This document shows, piece by piece, positions 55,983-64,000 of a stretch of DNA of 64,000 bases (position 1 is the stretch's first letter; each line of letters opens with the position of its first letter). The notes beneath the pieces are model-generated. The model had not been told where the DNA came from and ran no database searches. It saw only the letters and a program-made list of their open reading frames with translations. Location of the stretch: positions 248,001 through 312,000 of the forward strand of contig QNQO01006993.1 in NCBI GenBank assembly GCA_003290165.1, written 5' to 3'. Position numbers and translations under genes: made by a program. The DNA is from Berberis thunbergii. Lineage: Eukaryota; Streptophyta; Magnoliopsida; Ranunculales; Berberidaceae.

Positions 55983-56661
55983 CACAAACATTATAGCTCT
56001 TGAAGGAAATGAAGAAGCTCAAACTAGAGGTGTAATAGGTGTTGGTGGTATTTTTTCAGGAATAGGTGTAATTATGGGCTCATAGGCCTCTATGACTCAT
56101 TACTCTGCACCCCATTATAAAAATTGTGACTCCGTCACTGAGAATATTGATATGTTCTGGTTGCAATTTTCAGATCCACAACCAATTCATACACAAAAGT
56201 GGTGCATGAGAGCATATCACAACACAGAGGGATGTGGGGTTCACAGCTTTTGTTGTTGGTGGTGGTGTGTGCTCTAAACAACAAATTTTCCAAATGGGTG
56301 CTCACTTGGTCAATTGCAATTCTGTCTTTCTTGTTTCATACAACATCTCAATCAATCAGGACCATTCAGGTAATTCTCTGCTCATGATGGTGAGAGCACC
56401 TCTTCAGTGCATGTGCTGTGAGTGGTGTGAATGAGTGAGTGAGCACCTTGTTTTCTTCCATTTCTAGAGTAGGAATATTTGCACCAAAGAAAAAGGATGA
56501 GTGCTATTTTTCCGCATGCTACTTTTACAAACACGCCTGGTAGAATGTAGTGATGGAGTTCGATGGTGTTTGTTAATTGTTTTGAAAAAAAAATTTGGTT
56601 TTGAATAAGAAGTTGATCACTTTTTTCGTGTTATGATTGCAACTTGGTGTTATGCACATGT
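55983..56661 (+). other. CACTA-2 body, unassigned exon-like DNA
   Basis: A segment at 56172-56371, after TTTCAG and before GTAATTC, contains a hydrophobic frame MWGSQLLLLVVVCALNN that could be a signal peptide, perhaps of the peroxidase that follows. This is a guess. The rest looks intronic. Confidence 0.35.
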
Positions 56662-57181
56662 AGCTCAAGTGCTACGTACTACTCAGAAACTCATTAATGA
56701 ATGCACCAATTTCTGCACCTGCAACAATTAGACTCTTCTTCCATGATTGCTTTGTCGAAGTAATTTACCATCCTAGATGATAGTTATGCTCTCGTGTTAG
56801 CATATTCTGTTGGGTCTGTAGCTAGAATGTACATTGTACATGTGGTTCAGTTGTGACAGAAGTAGCATAGTTTCAAGCTTTTATGCCGTTTTTATCTGCA
56901 TGTCGGTTCATAAGTCTGCCCCGATGCATTTTAGCAACAAAAAAAACTTGAATTTTTTTTTTGTGAATTTATATTGCAGGGTTGCGATGCATCCATTTTG
57001 ATATCAACAAGGCCAGGAAGCCCGTATCAGGCAGAGAGGGATGCGCACGATAACAATAACTTAAAGGCGGAAGTGTTTGATAGCATAAGGAAGGCTAAGT
57101 CCTGGTGGAGAGCAAGTGCCCTGGAGTTGTTTCTTGTGCAGACATTCTTGCCATTGCAGCGAGAGATTTCGTCCACTTGGT
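56662..57181 (+). pseudogene. class III peroxidase exon fragments
   Basis: The first exon ends at 56759 with PISAPATIRLFFHDCFVE, containing the distal-His motif RLFFHDCF, then GTAATT. The second (56980-57181) begins GCDASILIS and continues AERDAHDNNNLKAEVFDSI. After about 57105 the reading must shift one base to give CPGVVSCADILAIAARDFVH. This is the secreted haem peroxidase family (calcium-binding GCDAS site, VSCADI). The upstream part also has a frame change. The proximal-His region and the rest are missing. It keeps its natural intron. Confidence 0.85.
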
Positions 57182-58180
57182 AAGCATTCTATCTTCTTCA
57201 ACAAACAAACAAAAATATAAAATGTCTTCTTTCTTTCTCTGATTAAAAACTACCTTCAGCAGAGAGATTGTCTCAATAACTTCATTCATATTCGTGTCCT
57301 TTCCTTATCTTCCATGTTAGAGGATTTTTTTCTTTTTCTTTTTATTACACCTCCATCACTACCTAAGTGTGGAATTGAGGTTTATTTTGATTTCAATATA
57401 CTGTTCTACATGTAGAAATGACAGTAACCCCTCAAAATTGACAGCCCTGAATGAAGTGTTGAATTAAAATCAAGTTCTGAGAAAACCAAAATGCCCATTG
57501 ACTAGGGAAGATCTAGTACCACTCTGAAAACTACACATAATTATATGGTTTGTTGTGTAATGTGAGAAGACTGTTCAATTGGGTAGAATTTTAAACATGT
57601 TGAAAACAACAGAGATGACAAAGGGAAGATTTATAGGTGATAATTATCAACAATGTATTTTCTAGCTGGACAAGTCTGCCTTGCCAATATATGTAACAAC
57701 AAAAATAAACAAAGTTTTGCCAGAGATGTTGTTTGCAACTTGGAATTTTTTTGTAAAGAAAATCTATGAAGTTGGACATTACTTCATAGACACAGGTCCC
57801 AAGTAACAAGTCATCTGAGGTTACAATATGAGAGTAGTTACATCAAAGCTAGAATCTTGAGGACATACCAGTAGCTGTCCGGTCCAAGGTACTAACTTCT
57901 ATTTGGTTATTGTGTTTACTTCTATAAAATTTCAATTCTAGGAGTTTCTTCTAAATAATAATCAATGTCTTCATGTGTTTAATACTCTGTCAAAATTTGA
58001 GTCCATTTTTTCTAAGTAACATACCATTACGAAACCTTTTAGCTAATTTTGAGAAGTAATATATAATGACAAACTGATATATTACTTGTGATAAGGGGTA
58101 TATGTAACATTACAGAGCTGACCTTTCTGACACATCTTTTCAGTACTAATTGTTGTGAACCTTGGATGCAGATTTCTCAG
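57182..58180 (+). other. CACTA-2 body, intron-like, nothing recognised
   Basis: AT-rich sequence between the peroxidase and K+ channel fragments. Small frames here have no recognisable motif. Confidence 0.45.
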
Positions 58181-58437
58181 ATATTAATATGTTGAGACAA
58201 TTCGACAAGTCCCTCTTTTCAATGGATGCTCAGATGAGTTCCTAAATCAGATGGTATGTCATCTCACACAAACACTTGGAAAGACTCATATGGGTTGTGT
58301 TTGCGATCACTAACTACAATCTCTGGAATATTTATACAGGTTATGAAGTTGAATGAAGAGTTTTTCTTCCTGGTGAAGTTATCCTTGAACAAGGATGTGC
58401 TGTCGATCAAGTTTATGTTGTATCTCATGGACGTTTG
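58181..58437 (+). pseudogene. Shaker-type K+ channel, cyclic-nucleotide-binding-domain exons
   Basis: The first exon ends at 58253 with IRQVPLFNGCSDEFLNQM before GTATGT. The second (58340-58437, after TATACAG) reads VMKLNEEFF and, after a one-base shift, LPGEVILEQGCAVDQVYVV then SHGRL before GTAATA. This is the start of the cNBD-like domain of plant voltage-gated K+ channels, closest in wording to the outward rectifiers (SKOR/GORK). The pore and voltage sensor are absent. The frameshift marks it as a pseudogene. Confidence 0.8.
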
Positions 58438-58715
58438 GTAATAATTCTCATAAAGTCCCTAAATATAATGGTTACAATAACTCTCTCCCCTAAATAAATA
58501 TGAGGCTCTATCTTATAGTATTCATATAACTAGAAAATTTAAAAGGACTTGCACACATTGGAATTTTTGAAGTTCACAAGAAGAAGAATTCGATCTTTCA
58601 TGGATAATATATATTCAAACAAACTATTTTTTTTTTCCTGCAATCTCCATGTAAAAGCAAACACAGACATGTTTATTGCTATAGTTACTGTAATCATAAC
58701 AAGGTGTTGATGCAG

Positions 58716-58778
58716 GTTGATGCCACCCTTATTGCAACGGGAAGGGCCCTATTCACACAAGGTCTTGGTTTGGAGAAT
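58716..58778 (+). pseudogene. dihydrolipoamide dehydrogenase (plastid type) exon fragment
   Basis: A single exon with AG acceptor and GTGAGT donor reading VDATLIATGRALFTQGLGLE then N. Plastid LPD has VDA-LIATGRAPFT-GLGLEN here, the NAD/FAD-domain ATGR motif. The conserved Pro is Leu. Nothing else of the enzyme is nearby. Confidence 0.8.
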
Positions 58779-58871
58779 GTGAGTGTGGAAGTATAATAAG
58801 ATTTTATGTTAAAAATGTTGAATGTTTGATCAACTTAGCTGTTTGGTAATCCATGCATTTCATATTCTAAG

Positions 58872-59505
58872 GATGAGAAAGTGAAAGTTATCCAGACATT
58901 ACTGTTTGTTGCTGGTTTGAACACTCTGACGCAATCATTCTTTGGGACCAGGCTACCTGCCGTCATTGGAGGATCTTATACCTTTGGGCACCTACCATTT
59001 CAATAATTTTGGCTGGCCGATACAAAAAAGTTTTGGATCCTCACGAGGTTTTGTGACCAGCTCCCTCTTCCTTAAGGTTTTTCTTAACATGATCAGTAAC
59101 GTTAGTTCTGTTTGTGTTTATACAGAATTCAAAGAAGATCTTGCGTGGAATTCAAGGAGCTCTTATTGTTGCTTCGGCTCTTCAGATTTTCATTGGCTTC
59201 AGTGGTCTTTGGCGTAATGTTACTCGGTTGGTTGATAACCTTGATCATGGATTAGAATCTGAGAAACTGGAAAATCATTTTGGTTGATCCTTTAACGCAT
59301 ATTTGTTAAACTTAACCCTGAGTATTACTCAAATTCATTGCCTATAGCAGCAAAATTTGAAACTGTTGAATGATAATGAGACTACATAAAGTTATTGATT
59401 TTATCTTTTAATTTTTCTATTTCCAGGTTCTAAGTCCACTTCAGCTATTCCTTTGGTAGCTCTAGCTGGATTTGGGTATATGAGCTTGGGTTCCAGGGGT
59501 ACGTA
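58872..59505 (+). pseudogene. nucleobase-ascorbate transporter (NAT) exon fragments
   Basis: Exon 58872-59047: EKVKVIQTLLFVAGLNTLTQ, FFGTRLPAVIGGSYTF, then a frame change and APTISIILAGRYKKVLDPHE. Exon 59126-59226: ILRGIQGALIVASALQIFIG then FSGLWRNVTR. Exon 59427 to about 59500: SPL, then AIPLVALAGFG in a shifted frame. These are consecutive early transmembrane segments of plant NAT (uracil-xanthine permease-like) proteins. At least two indels break the frame, and the NAT signature and C-terminal half are missing. Confidence 0.85.
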
Positions 59506-60978
59506 ATTTGCAGAATGCTTTCATTCCGGGTTAATGAACACAATATAATGGGAGCCATTTATTTGGTTTTGATATCTTAAGAGTATTGTAGGACTACTTT
59601 GTTGGCTTCTCATCGAAACCCTTGCCATGAATGTTCAGGTCTTGATGTTGAGCACAGTCCATGCATGAACAGAGCCCTTCACAACAGTGCATGTTGAATA
59701 CAGGTCAGCTCTCATCCTCAAAACATGTTACTCTCATCCTCATATTTCTACAGAGCTGTGCGTGATTCACAACTAATAGGATTATCGGGTTACTCAAACA
59801 GGTCAGCTCTCATCCTCATATTTGTACTTTTAGGGGTTATTTTGGCATATTTCTGCTTCGTCCAGCCTTATTTATTTTATTGCATTTGGCAGCAGACTTA
59901 GAATCTTAGATGACTATCTAAGATAGCAATTGCTTCATGTTCTTTTAAAGATGATTTGTTTAACTGTTTCCTTTTCTTTTCTTTTAGATATCATTCATTA
60001 GATAGCAATTTTAAATCATTCTTCTAGATGAAGATGACTTTTTTCTCGATTTTTCATTCTTCTAGTACACATGTTTCCCATTATCTTATCATGTCTAGTA
60101 CAACTCCATCAAGCTATGAGAGTGGAACCTCCTAGTAATATAAAAGGTGTTTATTTATTATGGATTTGGGTCATATAATGATTGAAATGGCCAGAACTTA
60201 AGATTCTCTATGCTCATGGTGTGTTGTTCTTGCAGCTTCAGTGGTTTAATGGGCCTGCTTCCTTTGTTAATTGTTAGGTCATGGTAGATCTGATGGACAT
60301 TTCCCTCTTTCAACCTCAGAGAAAATGAGGTTAGTCTTCATTGGCTTCACATGGTCATACATTTAAAACCCTCTGAGCCCAATATGGGTTATCGTTATTG
60401 ATCTCAATTGAGTTTTCTGAAAACCCACTGTCCTCATTGGGTATTACCATGGATTAGAATTTTCTCTCAACAATTATGAAAACACATTGAATTTGCTAAA
60501 TATGCTCTCATTTCTTGTTGATAGGTAAAGGAGGCGAAAGATGCTCTTGGCATTTTATCTCATGAGAGATCCATTCTTTAGCAAGTGTATCCGTAATGAT
60601 AATGTGTTTTTAAGTCAATTTCAAAGTTATGCATTGCATTTATCCTGATCTTGGCTTACATAAGAAAATAAATAAAAATTGGCAGGCAAAACTTGAGAAA
60701 TTGAGTAACTGTTAGAACCAATCCCTCTTGTTGATTCCTTATAGGTGCGTATGTGGCATTTTTTTAATTACATGATTTTCATGGCTATCTTTTGTAGTTT
60801 TGTTCCAAACATACTCATCAGAAGAACTTTATCGCTTATTTGTACACAGCTAAAGTTTTATAGCTTGTTATTGGGCGCTCAAACACAGGGCAACTGTTGG
60901 CTAAAACTGCTTCCCTTGAAATTCATTTTTCTTTTAAATGTTCTAGTTAGTTTATTTTTTTTTGTTTTTATTTTGAAG
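59506..60978 (+). other. CACTA-2 body between NAT and starch synthase fragments
   Basis: Intron-like. A short exon-like piece near 60525-60580 (VKEAKDALGILSHERSIL) is not recognised. A repeated GTCAGCTCTCATCCTCA word occurs near 59703 and 59802. Confidence 0.4.
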
Positions 60979-63249
60979 GGTGGAAAAGGTCTTCACGCAA
61001 CTCTGAAATTCTTTCTCCAAAAAGTTTTGTGGAGTTCTCATGGAATTGATACTGAGGCATGGGATCCTTCTACTGATACTTCTCTTGAAGTTCAATATAA
61101 TGGCTGATGATCTTCAAGGGAAAGCAAAAAAACAAAGAAGCTCTGAGAAAGATTTAGAACTCTCCTCTGCCAACTCTGGGCAGCCACTGGTAATCAACTT
61201 TACGCCTTTCTCATATTTTTTCATATCAGCCAATCAGTGATCACTGATCAGTGACCGACACCGTGAGAAAACGTCATGATTCTGTCACGAGGTTGAGCAT
61301 CATATCACGATGATCAACACTGACCAAGCATAGGAAAGTGTTTGTAAACATCCATAAGAGTAGGTTATGTATGTCAGTGACAAGGCCTACAATCTAACTT
61401 TTAGATAAAGTTTCTGTATTTTTATATAGATAACTTTTCTACCAGTGTGGGTTTTTCATGGATTGAATCTTGTTCATGAATGTATTCTTAATGCAACTTT
61501 TTTGCTGCTTCTTAATAGTGGATAAGCAGTTGATCATTCTTAAATTTTCACTAGGTTCATACTTCTTACTTGAATTCTTTGATGTATGCTGAACTAGGTT
61601 GGGTGCATAACAAGGTTGGTTCACAGAAGGGTGTCCATCTCATTAGGCATGCAATATTTCGAACAATGGAGCTAGGAGGGCAGTTTGTTCTTTAGGTTCA
61701 AGTCTTGACGAGCATATCCAAGTAATTTCCCTTAAAGACTTCAGTTTGCATGTTTTCTACATTTCCTTTCAGATTGATCAAAGCACCAACTGCATCAATG
61801 CTTGTCAAACCAAAGACTTATCTCTTTTATGTTGTATGTTGCCCACAAGTAGTAGAGTTTTCGGCTGATTTTTTTTAATATGATGGTTTCTCCACAATGA
61901 GATCATCTTCACAAAAATTAGTCTGTTCTTACATAATGTTGTTGTTCTTAAGAATCAAGAAAAAATTAAGATAGGCAGTAGAAGTTGGCACCATACTAAT
62001 ATACTATTACTCATGTTTGAGTTTGATTGACCTATATATTAAATACAAAACATTGGTTTCAGTATTTTTCGGACATACATTCTAAAGTTTTACACGTTGA
62101 TCACCACCAAAATTTGATAAGTCAAAAGTAGAATAAATGTCTAAATCAAATGTAGACCTTTCAGTAAAATCTGGTGAAGCAGTGTAATTATTATTTGCTT
62201 ATCTGATATTCTCACAGTTTCAAGTGCATTTGAGGTTGTCTTTGGTAATAAACAACCCCTGTTTTCTGTGTAGAGAGAGTTCGAGCAAAACATTTTGAAA
62301 GTCACCCTGACATTCGCTTGATTTTAAAGTACGATGAGGCACTGTCACATTCTATCTATGCAGCGTCTGATATGTTCATCATCCCATCACTTTTGAGCCA
62401 TGCGGACTAACGCAGGTAAGTCCTGAAATTCTTTACTGAAACCAAAGTATAAAAATTTGAAAAGTGTAGGGTCTCTGAGGGTTATTTCAGATCACACACG
62501 CACAACAAAGTTTTTACCTTAAAAATTGCTTCTTAATCAACCCTTTCAGTTTCTTGACATATATTTAGTGATTTGAACCTCTTGCTACACCCCGTTAAGA
62601 TATAGAGATGGTAGCTTATACACTGAAGCAGCAAGTTCACAAGCAATTTGTCCATAAATTAATATTGTAACCAGTGCACTGCATATGGCTCTGGAGATTA
62701 ATTTTTTTGAGGTGTAATCTGATTTTGTTGTAGATGATAGCAATGAGATATGGTTCCATACCTATTGTTAGGAAAACTGGGGGCTTAAATGATAGGTAAA
62801 TTCATCTGTCCTTGTTGTCGTTCATGTTGTGTTGAGTTTGTAGCCTGGTTTCTTAATTTCATTAACAAAACCATTGTCCTTGTAGTGTTTTTGATGTAGA
62901 CGATGAAACCATCTCACATCAGTTTCGCAATGGTTTTACATTTTTATCACCTGATGAGCAGGTAAGGATATCAGTTCCTCAATAATATATAGAGACTACT
63001 ACTGATCTTTTCACTTCATCATACTGCTGTAACTCAGACAGACACATTTATTTTTACCATCACTCTAATCACCATTCCAATCATGTAAAGGGATTGAACG
63101 GCGCTTTGGAACGGGCATTCAGCTACTATACCAAGAAAAGTGAAGATTGGCAGCAGCTTGTTCAAAAGGATATGAAAATAGATTTCAGTTGGGAAACTTC
63201 TGCTGACCAGTATGTTGAACTTTTTCAAAGTGCCGTGAGAAGAGCAAGG
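60979..63249 (+). pseudogene. SS4: starch synthase 4 (SS4) C-terminal fragment
   Basis: Six exons of an ADP-glucose:glucan glucosyltransferase (GT5) that initiates starch granules. 60979-61189: GIDTEAWDPSTDTSLEVQYN. 61598-61721: VGCITRLV, one base missing, KGVHLIRHAIFRTMELGGQF. 62274-62415: KHFESHPDIRLILKYDEALS, SIYAASDMFIIPSL and, after one missing T, EPCGLTQ. 62734-62795: MIAMRYGSIPIVRKTGGLND. 62886-62961: VFDVDDETI and NGFTFLSPDEQ. 63091-63249: GLNGALERAFSYYTKKSEDW, ending with a GT donor. The wording fits SS4, not SS3 (QFRNGFTFLSPDEQ). Several single-base deletions and stops break the GT-B C-domain, and the N-terminus is absent. Confidence 0.9.
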
Positions 63250-63640
63250 GTGAGAAAACGTGTTTGATTCTTCTTCTCCACTATAGTTAGGCACAAAATT
63301 CAGTAGAGCATCCGTGCTCAGTGCCTCTTGACAGTAACTTGTTGAAGTTGCACATCTCTCATGTGGGAATTTTTTTTTCTTTTCTCCGGTGAATACCCTT
63401 GTGGTAGTGACAAATTCAACTACTGCAAGTCTTGAGGCAGTTATTTCATGGATAGATTTCCATATACTGTTTTTCAAAACATGACTTCTGTGTATAATGA
63501 ATTTTTTTTAGTCATCCAATATTTTCAGTTGATAATTGTTTGACATTAAAGCTAGTGTAGAAAAGAAGAAAAAACGTTTCTAGGATATATTGAAACGGGT
63601 GCTTTGTTTACTTATACTTTGATGGTGAAAGTCATTTGAT
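63250..63640 (+). other. CACTA-2 flank after the SS4 fragment
   Basis: AT-rich, probably intron 3' of the last captured exon. The word AGTCATTTGATAGCAAAAAA (63630) also occurs near 53430 in CACTA-1, close to its right subterminal repeats. Confidence 0.45.
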
Positions 63641-63662
63641 AGCAAAAAAAAAAAAAAAAAAA

Positions 63663-64000
63663 AAAAAAATTTGCCACGGTTTTAAACCGTGGCTAACTAT
63701 TGCAATGGCTAAAAAACCGTGGCTACCTTGCCACGGCTTATAACCGTGGCTAGGGTTAGCCACGGCTTAAAACCGTTGCTACTTAATTAGACACGGTTTA
63801 AAATCGTTGCTAGTATCTACACCTTGTCACGGCTTAAAACGTGGCTATTTTTGCCACGGCTAAAACCGTTGCTATTATTATTGCAACGGTTTATAACCAT
63901 TGCTAATTGCTGAAAATCACGCCCCCCATTCAAGCATAAAACCGTTGCTACAATTTTAGCAACGGTTTATAGCCGTTACAAAGGATTTCGCGACGCCCCT
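63663..64000 (+). repeat. right subterminal repeats of CACTA-2 (terminus beyond the window)
   Basis: A dense array of GCCACGG, TTTAAACCGTGGCTA, AAAACCGTTGCTA and inverted forms after an A-run (63643-63669). It is the same family as at 54680-54870. The CACTA-type end itself is not reached. Confidence 0.85.

Larger units (their letters stand above)
54653..64000 (+). mobile_element. CACTA transposon 2, carrying host gene fragments (right end outside the window)
   Basis: The left terminus is CACTACACCAAAAAACG, with dense CCGTGGCTA/TAGCCACGG-type subterminal repeats at 54680-54860. The same repeat family resumes at 63663 and runs to the window edge, so the right terminus should lie shortly beyond 64000. 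The terminus and repeats differ from those of CACTA-1, so this is another family. The body between holds exon fragments of at least six host genes, all plus strand, and no transposase. Confidence 0.82.

Noticed and set aside
60979..63249. A functional starch synthase gene
   Set aside because: There are at least three frame-breaking lesions, the N-terminal two-thirds is absent, and it lies within the CACTA-2 body next to its subterminal repeats.
63663..64000. CRISPR-like or satellite array
   Set aside because: The repeats occur in both orientations with irregular spacing and recur at the other end of the same element. They are CACTA subterminal repeats in a plant genome.

Overview
The window looks like nuclear DNA of a flowering plant, probably a eudicot. 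It is AT-rich, has GT-AG introns and plant-type LTR retrotransposons (Ty1/copia, an Athila-like gypsy element, a Tekay/Del-type solo LTR, a TRIM), hAT, PIF/Harbinger and CACTA DNA transposons, and fragments of plant genes such as starch synthase 4, class III peroxidase and a sucrose transporter. The species cannot be named from the sequence.

1-14.6 kb: one host gene can be read with confidence. It lies on the minus strand (9950 down to 3590) and encodes an ArfGAP plus C2-domain protein of the plant AGD11/12/13 type. Nine exons join in phase, but the C-terminal half of C2 is not in the window. Its introns hold a hAT-like element with a LINE tail nested inside. Upstream are microsatellites, a tRNA-derived SINE-like unit and one end of a minus-strand copia-like element.

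14.6-26 kb: two copia retrotransposons. Copia-A (14661-20778) has both LTRs and a perfect TTAAG duplication. Copia-B (about 21073-25984) has a 3' LTR only. Both pol genes are broken by nonsense codons. Copia-A has a 16-nt block just inside its 5' LTR that is complementary to its own LTR, possibly a self-priming arrangement.

26.5-36.9 kb: an inverted repeat encloses a PPR-DYW pseudogene, and a Tekay/Del-like solo LTR sits inside one arm. Then come foldback MITEs, an LRR receptor-kinase relic, a tandem repeat and a complete TRIM with a perfect AGAAA duplication.

36.96-53.72 kb: a CACTA transposon with ATT duplications, inserted in the B-box-like part of a SINE. It carries sense-strand exon fragments of at least five host genes: PLAA/DOA1, biotin carboxylase, 6-phosphofructo-2-kinase/fructose-2,6-bisphosphatase, GH35 beta-galactosidase and a sucrose transporter. 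A 9.1-kb pol-less Athila-like element with GGCAC duplications is inserted in it, and a Tourist-like MITE with TAA duplications is inserted in that.

54.65-64.0 kb: a second, different CACTA element runs off the right edge. It carries sense-strand fragments of at least six more genes: PLP-homeostasis protein, class III peroxidase, Shaker-type K+ channel, plastid-type lipoamide dehydrogenase, nucleobase-ascorbate transporter and starch synthase 4. No transposase was seen in either CACTA element. The most notable result is this neighbouring pair of CACTA elements carrying at least eleven recognised gene fragments, all in one orientation and mostly with splice sites kept.
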